Shown here: piece by piece, positions 1 to 12,920 of the stretch
Layout: each line of letters opens with the position of its first letter
Numbering within the stretch: the first letter of the stretch is position 1
Assembly: GCA_020854105.1 (NCBI GenBank)
Contig: JADZGB010000043.1
Span: 248,001-312,000, forward strand
Reading direction: 5' to 3'
Length of the DNA: 64,000 nucleotides
Source of the DNA: Burkholderiales bacterium
GTDB taxonomy: Bacteria; Pseudomonadota; Gammaproteobacteria; Burkholderiales; SHXO01
Translations under genes and position numbers: made by a program
Notes under the pieces: model-generated
Database searches by the model: none
Told to the model about the DNA's origin: nothing
What the model saw: only the letters and a program-made list of their open reading frames with translations

Positions 1-982
1 GCTCGGCGACGGCTGCGGGCGCATTTGCACTCATGCGCACGCGCAGCTGCTGGCCGGACATCTGCAGCACGGCCTCCACGCTCCCCAGCCGCGGCAGCTC
101 GAGCCTCAGGCGCGAGGTCCAAACGTGTTCGACGTCGGCATCGCCCTGCGCATGACTGTCCTCCTCGATCTCCATGCGCAGATCCTGACCAGGCCACGCC
201 TGGCCCTGCCATGCGATCTGTCCGGTATGCAACGCCTCGAGCTGCGCCTTCACTTGCGGCAGTGCAGCCGGGTGCACGGGCTCGTGCGCAGCGTCGTCGC
301 TCTGCGTCGCGGGTGCGGCCAGCCGGTCCGATGACGTCGTCGATGCCTCCGAGAGCGGCGCCGCGTGCCTGGAACTGCTGTCGGGAACAGGAATGCGGCC
401 TTGGGGCTCCTTGCGAAGGTACTCCAGCGCCAGCCGCCCTTGCGCCCAATGCTCGAGGTGCGATTCGTAGAACATTCCGCTGCGCGTGACGTGTTCCTGC
501 AGCGCGGAGGCAAGCGAACGGGTATCCAGGGGAAGCCCGGGTACGAGCGGCTTCGCCTCTTTCGCGGCGGGAGCCTCCACCCTGCTCTCGTCGACAAGCG
601 CCGTGACCAGCGATTCGAGCCGCCGTGCTGCAGCGCTGATATCCACCTGCCTGCCGGCACCGCTTGCCTGCGGGCTTGCCTGTTCGGAAGCGCCGCCGTC
701 AAGGGCAAAGGTCACTCGGGGAGACGCCGACACGAAGACGAGGTCGAGCTTCTGCCCTGCGAATGCGCCAGGCGGAGCGGGCGTATCGAACACGAAGTTG
801 CCCACGCGCAGGATCGCACGCTCGGTGCCGCGAAGAGACTCTATGGTGGCGGCGACTCGATCGCCGGGCCTCCAGGGAAGTTCCGCCGCATCGCCGCGCC
901 GGATGGCGGTATCCGTGCGCAGCTGGCCTTCGAGCGATCCGCGCAGAAGCTGGATTTGGGCAGCGAGTAACCGATCAGCCAT
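1..982 (-). CDS. fliK: Flagellar hook-length control protein FliK, C-terminus cut off by the window edge
   Basis: Minus-strand frame open from an ATG at 982 to the left window edge (327 codons), so the protein is partial. It begins MADRLLAAQIQLLRGSL and passes through a long low-complexity Ala/Ser-rich middle. Near residues 285-325 it reads RLRLELPRLGSVEAVLQMSG followed by QQLRVRMSANAP, which resembles the conserved C-terminal hook-length-control domain of FliK. That domain switches the flagellar type III export gate from hook to filament substrates. The gene is the last of a minus-strand run fliC-flaG-fliD-fliS-fliT, 241 bp downstream of fliT. Identification rests on the C-terminal domain and context; the N-terminal half is poorly conserved in this family. 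Confidence 0.72.
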   Translation of the reverse strand, partial: MADRLLAAQIQLLRGSLEGQLRTDTAIRRGDAAELPWRPGDRVAATIESLRGTERAILRVGNFVFDTPAPPGAFAGQKLDLVFVSASPRVTFALDGGASEQASPQASGAGRQVDISAAARRLESLVTALVDESRVEAPAAKEAKPLVPGLPLDTRSLASALQEHVTRSGMFYESHLEHWAQGRLALEYLRKEPQGRIPVPDSSSRHAAPLSEASTTSSDRLAAPATQSDDAAHEPVHPAALPQVKAQLEALHTGQIAWQGQAWPGQDLRMEIEEDSHAQGDADVEHVWTSRLRLELPRLGSVEAVLQMSGQQLRVRMSANAPAAVAE

Positions 983-1122
983 TGCGCGTGCAGAGGTCAG
1001 GACGTCAACCGGGGCGACGGGCCCGGCGGATCGAAGCGAACAGAGGCAAAGCTCTTGCGGCGTCGCGACGGCCAGCCGGGCTGCGCCTTGCGGGAATCCC
1101 GGCTTGGCTCGGCACCTGGCTC

Positions 1123-1138
1123 GCCATGCTTCCATGGC
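1123..1138. other. Small perfect hairpin between fliT and fliK
   Basis: GCCATG-CTTC-CATGGC, a 6-bp perfect stem with a tetraloop, 85 bp past the fliT stop on the minus strand. No T-run follows, so it is at most a weak or Rho-assisted 3' end. The rest of the 983-1223 gap shows no gene or convincing promoter. Confidence 0.3.
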
Positions 1139-1223
1139 ATGCGGGTTCCGACGCGTGATTGTACGGCGGACGGAAAGTCGAGGCGTCGCAGCGTAGCACC
1201 CGGGAATCAGTGCGCCAGGCCGG

Positions 1224-1544
1224 TCAGGAGCCGTAGGTGCGACTCAGGCGCTGCTCCGTACTGACGCTGTTGAGGATATCGCGCAGCTCGTGCATCCAGT
1301 CCTGCGACAGGAGCTGGATTTCCTCGTCCATCTTCAGGATCTGCGCGACGATATCGCGTTTGCGAGATGCCGTGCCATCGCGTGCGGGGGACGGATCGTG
1401 AGTACGCAGATCGTCGATGACCCGGCTGCGGTCAGACTCGAACTTCACGAGATTGTCCCAGTCACCGTTGCGCGCGAACGTAAGCATGTCGCGCGTCAAC
1501 GACAACGCGTGCTCGTATGCAGCGAGCACGCCCATTCCGTTCAC
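1224..1544 (-). CDS. fliT: Flagellar protein FliT (export chaperone)
   Basis: A 106-residue, mostly helical, charged protein starting at a GTG four bases after the fliS stop. Size, position after fliS and the helical pattern (AAYEHALSLTRDMLTFARNG near the N-terminus, LLSQDWMHELRDIL near the C-terminus) fit FliT. FliT-family proteins are cytoplasmic chaperones that bind the cap protein FliD and, in enterics, also antagonise FlhDC. The tight fliS-fliT spacing indicates cotranslation in a fliDST operon. FliT is weakly conserved, so the call leans on context. Confidence 0.75.
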   Translation of the reverse strand: MNGMGVLAAYEHALSLTRDMLTFARNGDWDNLVKFESDRSRVIDDLRTHDPSPARDGTASRKRDIVAQILKMDEEIQLLSQDWMHELRDILNSVSTEQRLSRTYGS

Positions 1545-1548
1545 GAGA

Positions 1549-2013
1549 TCAGGCCCGACCGTAGCTCATTGCAGGCACGCGTTCCGGGTCCGGCTTCTGG
1601 TCGGGGGAAGCAGCGCGCCGGGTATCGCGCTCGAGCTGTTCCCAGGCACCGCGCAAGTCGATCATCAGCTTCATCGCCTCGTCGACCGAGGCTTCGTGCC
1701 CCTTAAGGTTGGCATACAGCAGTCTGTTGCTGATGTAATCGTAGAGGTTGGCGAGATTCTCCGCGATGTCGCCGCCGATCTGCCGGTCCAGCACTGCCGA
1801 CAGTCCCTCGTCGATGATGGCGATCGCTTTCGACAGTGCTTCGCCTCGCGCACTGACGTCCCCGCTCGCGAACGCCGCCTTCGACTGCATCATCGCCCGG
1901 ATGGCTCCGTCGTACAGCATGATGACCAGACGTTGCGGACTCGCAGCCTCTACTCCGGTTTCCAGGTCCGTGCGTGCATACCTGTCGACCCCACGAGCGG
2001 CCAGGGTGTTCAT
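1549..2013 (-). CDS. fliS: Flagellar export chaperone FliS
   Basis: A 154-residue protein of the FliS family. FliS binds the C-terminal helix of flagellin in the cytoplasm, prevents premature polymerisation and delivers it to the export apparatus. Typical features are the N-terminal Tyr-containing segment (RYARTDLETGVEAASPQRLV), the conserved LVIMLYDGAIRAM helix near residues 29-41, and the LYDYISNRLLYANL segment near residue 90. It lies 30 bp downstream of fliD, and fliT follows four bases after its stop. The family is usually about 130 residues; the extra length is a charged C-terminal tail containing RRAASPDQKPDP. Confidence 0.92.
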   Translation of the reverse strand: MNTLAARGVDRYARTDLETGVEAASPQRLVIMLYDGAIRAMMQSKAAFASGDVSARGEALSKAIAIIDEGLSAVLDRQIGGDIAENLANLYDYISNRLLYANLKGHEASVDEAMKLMIDLRGAWEQLERDTRRAASPDQKPDPERVPAMSYGRA

Positions 2014-2043
2014 GTCATTTCTCCGAGTTGATCAATGCTCAGG

Positions 2044-4050
2044 TTAGGACTGATTGCTCGCCCCAGGAAGGCGGGCGAGCTGCTGCGCCAGGAAATTGCT
2101 CGTCGAGGTGAGGCTGCTCATGGCACGGTCCAGCGCGACGAACTGCTTGCGATAGCGCTGCTCGATCTGCGCGAGGCGTCTGTCGAGGACCTCGCGCTGG
2201 CTGTCCAGCGCCTTGATGGTTTGGTTGATTCCGTTGGTCCGACTGGCGATCGAGCCATCCTTGCTCGCCAGAGCGCCGTCCAGGAGGGCATCCAGCCGCG
2301 CCGCGAATCCTCTGGCGAAGTTGACCACGCCTCTGCCTCCCGTGGCACCGCCGTTGACTTCCAGGACCAGCCCGGCCACGGCCGAACCGCTCGCACCCGT
2401 CAGCTTCTGTCCGGATCCGAGTGCGGCCAAACCTCCGACCGTGCCAGCGACGTCCTTGCCTGCGATAGCGGTGGGCGCCGCGCCGAACAGGCTCGCTGCC
2501 GCGCTGCCACCCGCGGCGACCGTCGATGCCGACCCGTAGCGCTTCGAGGTGACCGTCAGCACACCTGCGTCTTCTGAGACGGTGACTGCAGCGGAAGCGC
2601 TCTTCAGGGCGGCGGATGAATTGGCCAGACTCTGCACCTGTGCCGCCAACTGCGCTGCCGTATAGGTTCCCGCGGTCAGCGAAATCTGCGTAGTGGTCCC
2701 GTCCACGGTCAGGGACAGGGTATCGTTCACGCCAGCTGTGATGGTCAGGGAAGCCGGTGCCGCGCCGACGAGCGTGGCGCGCGTCGCGATTTCGCTGATG
2801 TCGACGGCGTACTGGCCCGGAACCGTGGCGGAACCCGATCCAACGACCCGGATCAGGCTGTCGCTGGCCGCCCCGCCGGATCCGAACAGACGTCCCACCG
2901 CGGCTGCGTCGCTCGCTACTGCCTGAGAGAACTTGCCGCTGTCGAAGGCGAGCGTGCCGTCCTTCTGAAAAGTGACCCCGACCTGTGACAGGACGCGCAC
3001 GGTCTGGCCGTTGTTCGGCAGTGCACCCGACAACGCTTCGCGGAGCTGGCGCTGCACGGTACGCGCTGCGCTGTCACCCACCAGCGGTCCCGCCGTATTG
3101 TTCTCGGTATCGACACCGGTCAGGCTTCGGATCTGACCGACCAGCTCGTTGTACGCCTTGACCAGCCCCTGAACCGTCGCCTGGGCTCCGGTCGAATCCT
3201 GGCTGACCGTGACGCTGGTCGTACCCTCCTTCGCGAGCGTGAGCTTCACCCCCTGAATCGCTTCGCTGAGCGTGTTGGTGGGGCTGCTGACACTCAGTCC
3301 GTTGATGGTGAGTGCCGCGTCCTGCCCTTCAACGGTCTGGATCAGATTCTGGGCGCCGGCGGGATCGTGGGCGAGCAGTCCCGCGATCGCGGAATCGCCC
3401 GTGGCGGTGATCTTCATGCTGCCAGCCGCGCCGCCTCCCGTGCTCTGCAGGACGAGCCGGAACGGATCCGTGCCACCGACGTTGAGAATGCTCGCTGTCA
3501 CGCCGATGTTCGCCGCATTGATGGCGTCGCGGATTCCTTGCAGCGAATTGTTGGTCGAATCGATCTTGACCGTACCCGTTGCGACGGTGCCGTTCTGCGT
3601 GTAGGTCGCGCCGGTGTACTTACCGGCGTCCAGAGTGCCTCCGCTGATCGTGCCGAACTGGAACGTCAGGATCGTCTCTGCGCCGGTTCCGATTGCTGCA
3701 GTCGAGCTGGCCTGGCCCGCAGTGCTCAGCGATTGCTGTTGCGCGAGCTTGCTCACGGCGATGTCGTATGTCGCGTTGCTTGCACTGGCAGTGGCAGTCG
3801 CCGAGGCGATGGAGGCGTCGCCTGTGGTTGCAGTGCGGGTCAGGAACTTCGCCGGGTCGGTCAGGCCACGGACAGATGTCTGCAGAGCTGCCAGGGCACT
3901 GCGCAGCTGGCCGTAGGCGGAGAGACGGGCGCGATAGTCGGCCTCCTTCGCATCGAGCAGCAGGCGCGGCCGCTGCTCGATCGCCATCAGCTGCGTGACG
4001 ATGCTGTTGACGTCCAGGTTCGAGCCTACACCGGGAGCGGAGATCGCCAT
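2044..4050 (-). CDS. fliD: Flagellar hook-associated protein 2 / filament cap FliD
   Basis: A 668-residue protein starting MAISAPGVGSNLDVNSIVTQ, the characteristic FliD N-terminus. The C-terminal part ends in a heptad-rich coiled coil (INQTIKALDSQREVLDRRLA, then IEQRYRKQFVALDRAMSSL), as expected for the cap oligomer. FliD forms the pentameric or hexameric cap at the filament tip and folds exported flagellin. The central region is a Ser/Thr/Gly/Ala-rich hypervariable part. The gene has its own sigma-28-type promoter just upstream and leads into fliS and fliT. Confidence 0.95.
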   Translation of the reverse strand: MAISAPGVGSNLDVNSIVTQLMAIEQRPRLLLDAKEADYRARLSAYGQLRSALAALQTSVRGLTDPAKFLTRTATTGDASIASATATASASNATYDIAVSKLAQQQSLSTAGQASSTAAIGTGAETILTFQFGTISGGTLDAGKYTGATYTQNGTVATGTVKIDSTNNSLQGIRDAINAANIGVTASILNVGGTDPFRLVLQSTGGGAAGSMKITATGDSAIAGLLAHDPAGAQNLIQTVEGQDAALTINGLSVSSPTNTLSEAIQGVKLTLAKEGTTSVTVSQDSTGAQATVQGLVKAYNELVGQIRSLTGVDTENNTAGPLVGDSAARTVQRQLREALSGALPNNGQTVRVLSQVGVTFQKDGTLAFDSGKFSQAVASDAAAVGRLFGSGGAASDSLIRVVGSGSATVPGQYAVDISEIATRATLVGAAPASLTITAGVNDTLSLTVDGTTTQISLTAGTYTAAQLAAQVQSLANSSAALKSASAAVTVSEDAGVLTVTSKRYGSASTVAAGGSAAASLFGAAPTAIAGKDVAGTVGGLAALGSGQKLTGASGSAVAGLVLEVNGGATGGRGVVNFARGFAARLDALLDGALASKDGSIASRTNGINQTIKALDSQREVLDRRLAQIEQRYRKQFVALDRAMSSLTSTSNFLAQQLARLPGASNQS

Positions 4051-4079
4051 GTTGCCGTGTCCTTGAGCCGATTGAAGAC

Positions 4080-4107
4080 TTATCGGCGGATGGCGCCCGC
4101 GTCTTTA
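4080..4107 (-). promoter_or_regulatory. Sigma-28 (FliA) promoter of fliDST
   Basis: On the minus strand the -10 box is a perfect GCCGATAA (positions 4087-4080). The -35 core is CTAAAG, with TAAA at 4107-4104, separated by 16 bp; the FliA consensus spacing is 15. It lies about 30 bp upstream of the fliD ATG at 4050. The exact -10 match makes this the clearest flagellar class III promoter in the window. Confidence 0.8.
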
Positions 4108-4142
4108 GCTGCAGACCCACCCGCGCCTTTAGCTGCAGACCC
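4096..4142. repeat. 23-bp tandem direct repeat that duplicates the fliD -35 region
   Basis: Copies at 4096-4118 and 4120-4142 differ by one base. Each carries the minus-strand CTAAAG of the sigma-28 -35 element. Only the copy nearer fliD is correctly spaced from the GCCGATAA -10 box; the other -35 sits 24 bp further upstream. Confidence 0.85.
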
Positions 4143-4173
4143 GGTGGAACCGCCGGGTATTGCGGAAAAACGC

Positions 4174-4524
4174 TCAGCTTTCTCCGTTCAGCAGCAGTCC
4201 CTGCAGGCGATCGATCGAGCGGCTGATGGCCAGAACCTCTTCGCTCGGAACCTGGCGGATCGTCTCGCCGGTGCTCATGTCGACCACGCGCACCACCGTC
4301 TTCCCCGTATCGTCATCCACCGAGAAGCGCAGGTTTGGTGCAATGGCACTGACTTTCTGGTCGATGGCCTCGGCCGCCCGCTGCACCTGCTCCTTGTCCA
4401 CAGCCGCCGAGGGCTGCTGCGCATCGGCCACCTGCGACTGCTGCGTGCGGGCAGGCGGCTGCGCCTGACGGGGATTTCCCGTACCGATCGCCGAAACGGC
4501 GTTTGAAAGCGCGTCTAGGTTCAT
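4174..4524 (-). CDS. flaG: FlaG family protein
   Basis: A 116-residue protein with a Gln/Ala/Pro-rich N-terminal half and a conserved C-terminal module: LRFSVDDDTGKTVVRVVDMS, then TGETIRQVPSEEVLAISRSI. This is the FlaG domain (beta-hairpin 'D..TG..VV.V.D..TGE.IRQIP'). FlaG proteins are encoded between flagellin and cap genes and influence filament length, but their mechanism is unclear. Here it sits between fliC and fliD on the same strand, with hairpins or promoters on both sides. Confidence 0.88.
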   Translation of the reverse strand: MNLDALSNAVSAIGTGNPRQAQPPARTQQSQVADAQQPSAAVDKEQVQRAAEAIDQKVSAIAPNLRFSVDDDTGKTVVRVVDMSTGETIRQVPSEEVLAISRSIDRLQGLLLNGES

Positions 4525-4543
4525 GTGTTCACCGCATCAGTTG

Positions 4544-4574
4544 GGGACAGAGGCGGACGCGGTCTGCCTGTCCC
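4544..4574 (-). terminator. Hairpin between fliC and flaG
   Basis: Arms GGGACAG (4544-4550) and CTGTCCC (4568-4574), extended inward by further GC pairs with a small bulge, 64 bp past the fliC stop. It could define the 3' end of the abundant flagellin mRNA. No clear T-tract follows, so intrinsic termination is uncertain. Confidence 0.4.
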
Positions 4575-4637
4575 GGCCCATGCCAGGAAGCCGGTCGCCC
4601 GGCCCCCTGGCGTTGTCCATCCTACGCGCCGCCTCGC

Positions 4638-6386
4638 TTACCGCAGTAGGGTCAGCACGTTGTTGGGAAGGGCGTTGGCCTGCGCAAGGATCGCCGTACC
4701 GGCCTGCTGCAGAATCTGGCCGCGCGTGAGCGCTGCCGTCTCTGCCGCGAAGTCCGCGTCGCGGATGCGCGAACGGGACGCCGACAGACTCTCCGAGGTC
4801 GTCTGCAGGTTGGTGATGGCGTTCTCGAAGCGGGTCTGGAGTGCACCGTAGCGGGCGCGCTGGTTGTTCACCGAACTCAGAGCGGAGTCGACGATCGCGA
4901 GCGTGCGCAATGCGGAGTCCACCGAGGAGACGTCCATCTTCTCCACGGCCTGCAGACTGCCGGCCGTGATGCCGGTGGCCTCCTCGTCGGTGAACCAGTC
5001 GGTGACTGCTCCGGCATTATTGCTGTCCACGCTGAAGGCACGATCCGAATCGAGGATCAGCTGCCCGGTGATCCAGTCTCCCTCGCCATCGGCCCAGCCT
5101 GCCGTCGCGTCCGCAATGTGACTGATGGTCGCAGCGCTTACGGTCGCCTCTGCACCATCGCCCACAGTGTTGGTGGTATCACCATCAATCACGCCGACGT
5201 CCTCGAAGCGGATGTCGTCATCGGTCTCGCCGGCGGCGATCCGCACATCCGCACCCGCTTCGTTGGTGAGCAGGATCGCGTAGGAGTTTCCGTTCGTGCC
5301 GTCCTCGCTCTCGGTCTTGACCACCCGGGCGGTCAGTCCGGTGCGACCCGAAACGTCGTTGAAGGCCTGCACCGCGGAATTGAGCTGATCGGCGCTGAGT
5401 ACGTCCTGGTCGTTGCCGGCGGCATCCTTGGAACCGCCCACGGTGAAGCTGACCGTCGTGTACGAGGAAGGCTTGTTCGTGCCCGTCGGATCACTGGTGT
5501 CGCTCGACAGATAGAACGTATAGGTCTTGCCCTGTGCGAATCGGCCCGTCGTGGCGGTGCCGGCCACCGGGGCGGCCTGGTCCGACGCACCGCCCAGGAC
5601 GAACTGGGTGAGCGCACTGGCGCGCACGCCCGAGTCCGAGGCGTTGACCGAGGCGGCCATCTCGGCCGCGCTCGCACCGACGTTGTACCGGACGGTGGTG
5701 GTGCCCGTCGCAGTGTTGAGGTCGATGGCGCCGGCCGCAGCGACGATCGACGAAGACGCATTGAGCCGGGTCATCTGCGCGCGGTTGGTCTGCGTGCCGT
5801 CCGCGGCGATCGAACCCTTGACCATGTCGCCGATGCCGGTGTCCTTGTCCGCGACGAGTGCGCCGATGCGGTAGTTGCCATAGGCACCCGTGCGGAAGTT
5901 GCCGGAGTTCGCGGTGATCGTCTGGTTGGCGTTCGCGCCGACCTGGAAGATCGCGCTGCTGAACGATCCGTCGAGCAGGCGCTGCCCGTTGAACTCGGTG
6001 GTGGTCGCGATCCGCTGCAGTTCCTGGGTGAGCTGCTGGACTTCGGAATTCAGCGCGGAGCGGTCGCCGGCCGAGTTGGTTGCGTTGGCTGCCTGCACGG
6101 ACAGCTCGCGGATCCGCTGCAGGATGTCGCCGGCGGACTGAAGGGCGCCTTCTGCCGTCTGCGCGAGCGAAATGCCGTCGTTGGCATTGCGGCGCGCTTG
6201 ATCCAGGCCGCGGATCTGGGAGGTGAAGCGCTCCGAGATCGCCAGACCGGCTGCGTCGTCCTTGGCACTGTTGATGCGCAGACCCGAGGACAGCCGCTGC
6301 AGGGAAATGGAAAGTGCACTCTGCGATGTGTTGAGGTTTCGCTGTGCGTTCAGCGAGGCGATGTTCGTGTTGATTACCTGAGCCAT
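4638..6386 (-). CDS. fliC: Flagellin
   Basis: A 582-residue flagellin, the filament subunit. The N-terminal D0/D1 domain is canonical ([20 protein letters not shown], then [20 protein letters not shown] and the [12 protein letters not shown] motif). The C-terminal D1/D0 ends with [20 protein letters not shown] and VLTLLR. Residues about 180-480 are a long variable D2/D3 insert, acidic and rich in Asp, Thr and Ala, which would form the exposed filament surface. Export uses FliS, encoded downstream. A weaker sigma-28-like site lies about 104-130 bp upstream. Only one flagellin gene is present in the window. Confidence 0.97.
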   Translation of the reverse strand: MAQVINTNIASLNAQRNLNTSQSALSISLQRLSSGLRINSAKDDAAGLAISERFTSQIRGLDQARRNANDGISLAQTAEGALQSAGDILQRIRELSVQAANATNSAGDRSALNSEVQQLTQELQRIATTTEFNGQRLLDGSFSSAIFQVGANANQTITANSGNFRTGAYGNYRIGALVADKDTGIGDMVKGSIAADGTQTNRAQMTRLNASSSIVAAAGAIDLNTATGTTTVRYNVGASAAEMAASVNASDSGVRASALTQFVLGGASDQAAPVAGTATTGRFAQGKTYTFYLSSDTSDPTGTNKPSSYTTVSFTVGGSKDAAGNDQDVLSADQLNSAVQAFNDVSGRTGLTARVVKTESEDGTNGNSYAILLTNEAGADVRIAAGETDDDIRFEDVGVIDGDTTNTVGDGAEATVSAATISHIADATAGWADGEGDWITGQLILDSDRAFSVDSNNAGAVTDWFTDEEATGITAGSLQAVEKMDVSSVDSALRTLAIVDSALSSVNNQRARYGALQTRFENAITNLQTTSESLSASRSRIRDADFAAETAALTRGQILQQAGTAILAQANALPNNVLTLLR

Positions 6387-6489
6387 CTTGATTGTTCCTT
6401 AACCGTTATGTGGGTTCGATCGAGTTACTGGGCTAATGACACCGGTTACCCTCGCCATTTAAGGCCTTCAAACCGCGGTGATGCTCGGA

Positions 6490-6516
6490 ATAGCGGCAAG
6501 AACTGCCGGAGCTTAA
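6490..6516 (-). promoter_or_regulatory. Candidate sigma-28 promoter of fliC
   Basis: Minus strand: TTAA (6516-6513), 15 bp, then GCCGCTAT (6497-6490), which is 6 of 8 to the FliA -10 box GCCGATAA at the consensus spacing. It would give a 5' leader of roughly 95 nt before the fliC ATG at 6386. It overlaps one arm of the inverted repeat at 6493-6532. Confidence 0.45.
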
Positions 6517-6532
6517 GTTCCGTTCTTGCCGC
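6493..6532. repeat. 11-bp perfect inverted repeat upstream of flagellin
   Basis: Arms GCGGCAAGAAC (6493-6503) and GTTCTTGCCGC (6522-6532) are perfect complements with an 18-bp spacer. Together with the candidate fliC promoter and the def terminator, this is all I can identify in the gene-free 6387-6689 stretch. It could be a regulator site or an RNA hairpin in the leader region. Confidence 0.7.
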
Positions 6533-6611
6533 CTTCAACACTCGTTTGACTCGGGGAATCAGCAGGATGGGACTTGCTCTTCGCGCGTTGCACGCGGTCC
6601 CGCTTTGCCAT

Positions 6612-6656
6612 GGGAAAACGGCTCGCTTGCGCCATCTCTTGAACGCAACGCGAGCC
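6612..6656 (-). terminator. Rho-independent terminator after def
   Basis: On the minus strand a GC-rich stem (arm 6644-6656 pairing with arm 6620-6631 with one bulged base, 12-nt loop) is followed at once by GTTTTCCC. It begins 34 bp past the def stop at 6690 and would close the smc-to-def transcription unit before fliC. Confidence 0.65.
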
Positions 6657-6689
6657 CGTGCAGGAAATATTTGGCAATCCGGCCGAAGG

Positions 6690-7223
6690 TCAGTTGCCGG
6701 CGTCGGGCTGGTCAGGAAACAGCACGTCGTGGAATCCGAAGGCGCGCAGGTCGCGGATGCGCATCGGGTAGAGAATGCCGTCCAGGTGATCGCATTCGTG
6801 CTGGACCACGCGTGCGTGGAAGCCGGCGACGCTGCGCTCGATGCGGTTGCCGTACTGGTCGAAACCCTCGTAGCGCAGGTCGGCGTAACGAGGCACCAGG
6901 CCACGCATTCCCGGCACACTCAGACAACCTTCCCAGCCCTCCTCCACCGCCTCCGTCAGCGGGGCGAGCACGGGATTGATCAGCACCGTGTAGGGCACGG
7001 GGTCGGCCTGCGGGTAGCGCGGGTTGTGCTGCATGCCGAAGATGACCACGCGCAGGTCCACGCCGATCTGCGGCGCGGCCAGCCCCGCGCCGCTCAGCGC
7101 CTGCATCGTGTCGCGCATGTCGGCGAGCAGTTCGTGCAGTTCCGGCATGTCGAAGCGCTCGACCGCGCGCGCGCGCTGCAGCAGCCGCGTGTCGCCCATG
7201 CGCAGTACCGGTCTAACTGCCAT
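6690..7223 (-). CDS. def: Peptide deformylase
   Basis: A 177-residue metallo-enzyme that removes the N-formyl group from nascent proteins. All three motifs are present: [10 protein letters not shown] (46-55), EGCLSVPG (98-105, metal-ligand Cys100) and QHECDHLDG (141-149, His142 and His146 ligands, catalytic Glu143). I chose the ATG at 7223 ([15 protein letters not shown]) because it matches family N-termini; the frame is open further upstream but that part is not deformylase-like. The start overlaps the end of the phosphorylase gene by 11 bp, implying translational coupling. The common def-fmt pairing is absent. Confidence 0.96.
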   Translation of the reverse strand: MAVRPVLRMGDTRLLQRARAVERFDMPELHELLADMRDTMQALSGAGLAAPQIGVDLRVVIFGMQHNPRYPQADPVPYTVLINPVLAPLTEAVEEGWEGCLSVPGMRGLVPRYADLRYEGFDQYGNRIERSVAGFHARVVQHECDHLDGILYPMRIRDLRAFGFHDVLFPDQPDAGN

Positions 7224-7959
7224 GGATCGCCACCAGTTCGTCAATGATATGGCGCACCTTGCCCAGGGCGGTCTGCAGCGTGGCGTTGATATCGTCCATG
7301 CGGATGCCCGCGCTGCTGGCGGCACGGCCGGCGGCGTAGTTGGCCACGACCGCAATCGCGGCGTAATGCAGATCCAGTTCGCGTGCCAGGGCGGCCTCCG
7401 GCATGCCGGTCATGCCCACCATGTCGGCGCCGTCGCCTTCCATGCGGTCGATCTCGGCCGCCGTCTCCAGGCGCGGCCCCTGGCTGCAGGCGTACACGCC
7501 GCCGTCCACGACCGGCTCCCCGGCTGCCCGAGCCGCCTCGAGAAAGCGGGTGCGCAGTTCCGTCGAATACGGATGCGTGAAGTCCACGTGCACGACGCCC
7601 CGCTCGTCGCCTTCGTAGAAGGTGGATTTGCGGCCCCATGTATAGTCGATGATCTGGTGCGGCACGGCGATCACACCGGGTCCCAGGTCAGGGCGTATGC
7701 CGCCTACCGACGCGACGGACACCACATGGGTCGCGCCGCGAGCCTGGAGCGCCCAGACGTTCGCCCGGTAGTTCACCATGTGAGGCGGGATGGTGTGGCC
7801 GTAGCCATGGCGGGCGAGAAAGATCACGTCCCGGCCGTCGATGCGGCCAAAGGTCAGTGCGCCCGAAGGCTCTCCCCAGGGGGTACGCACGACCTCGCGG
7901 CGCGTGACTTCGAGATTGGCCAGCTGCGTCAGACCGGTACCGCCGATTATTCCGAGCAT
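7213..7959 (-). CDS. mtnP: S-methyl-5'-thioinosine/thioadenosine phosphorylase
   Basis: A 248-residue PNP/MTAP-family phosphorylase: GIIGGTGL (3-10), phosphate-site segment ARHGYGH (49-55), and the family block [19 protein letters not shown] (179-197). It cleaves a methylthio-nucleoside with phosphate, salvaging the purine and methylthioribose phosphate formed by polyamine synthesis. The base-contacting loop reads VVANYAAG with Asn207 and Ala209, where adenine-specific MTAPs carry two Asp residues (TDYD). An Asn here is typical of 6-oxopurine specificity, as in the Pseudomonas methylthioinosine phosphorylase. The start is the ATG at 7959 (MLGIIGGTG). It sits between hpt, which would use the hypoxanthine released, and def. 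Confidence 0.9.
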   Translation of the reverse strand: MLGIIGGTGLTQLANLEVTRREVVRTPWGEPSGALTFGRIDGRDVIFLARHGYGHTIPPHMVNYRANVWALQARGATHVVSVASVGGIRPDLGPGVIAVPHQIIDYTWGRKSTFYEGDERGVVHVDFTHPYSTELRTRFLEAARAAGEPVVDGGVYACSQGPRLETAAEIDRMEGDGADMVGMTGMPEAALARELDLHYAAIAVVANYAAGRAASSAGIRMDDINATLQTALGKVRHIIDELVAIHGS

Positions 7960-8011
7960 ATTGGGTGTCTTGTGTGGGGTTGCACCGGCCGCGCTGCGGA
8001 CCCGAAGCGGA

Positions 8012-8560
8012 TCAGCTCCCGCGCAGCGCGTAGATCTCGGGCAGGTTGCGCCAGGCGCCCTCGACGTCCATGCCGAAGCCGAACACGTAGCGGTCAGGAA
8101 GCGTGATGCCGCGAAAGTCGGGCTGCAGCGGTTTGGCGCGGCCGATCGCCTTGTCGGCGAACACCGCACAGTGGAACGCCTTCGCACCCTCGCCAAGCAG
8201 CCGCTCTCGGATGGCCATCATGGTGTGGCCCTCGTCGAGGATGTCGTCGAGCACCAGCACCGTGCGCCCGGCCACGGAATGACGCGGCAGCACTTTCCAC
8301 GACAGCGCACCAGCGCGCGTGGATCCGTCGTAGCGGGTGACGTGCAGGTAGTCGAAGTCGAGCGGAAAGCGCAGCAGCGGCAGCAGCTGTCCAGTGAACA
8401 CGACACTGCCTCCCATCACGCACAGGACCAGCGGATAGGTCTCGGACAACCGGTCGGTGATCTGGCGCGCCATCGACTCGAGGGCGTTGCGCACGCTCGC
8501 CGCGTCGAACACCAGCTCGGCGTCGCGAAGGACCTGCCAGGCGCGCTCGCAATCGGGCAT
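8012..8560 (-). CDS. hpt: Hypoxanthine-guanine phosphoribosyltransferase
   Basis: A 182-residue type I phosphoribosyltransferase converting hypoxanthine or guanine plus PRPP to IMP or GMP. The PRPP-binding motif is VLVLDDILDEGHTM and the substrate loop LCVMGGSVVFTG precedes it. The purine-contact segment PDRYVFGFGMDVEGAWRNLP is conserved. The start ATG at 8560 (MPDCERAW) gives the usual bacterial length. It lies 13 bp after galU and 52 bp before the thionucleoside phosphorylase, with which it makes a coherent purine salvage pair. Confidence 0.95.
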   Translation of the reverse strand: MPDCERAWQVLRDAELVFDAASVRNALESMARQITDRLSETYPLVLCVMGGSVVFTGQLLPLLRFPLDFDYLHVTRYDGSTRAGALSWKVLPRHSVAGRTVLVLDDILDEGHTMMAIRERLLGEGAKAFHCAVFADKAIGRAKPLQPDFRGITLPDRYVFGFGMDVEGAWRNLPEIYALRGS

Positions 8561-8573
8561 GTCCCTGGTCCTC

Positions 8574-12849
<4,276 letters not shown>

Positions 12850-12920
12850 GACCCTGCCGCTTCGATCCGGTTTTCTTCGATGTTGTCCTGGTACGGCGTC
12901 GCTGCGCCGGGCAGCCGCCG

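Noticed and set aside
5118..7247. A 709-codon plus-strand open frame across fliC, the promoter region and def
   Set aside because: It spans two real minus-strand genes and a terminator, has no recognisable domain and no ribosome site.
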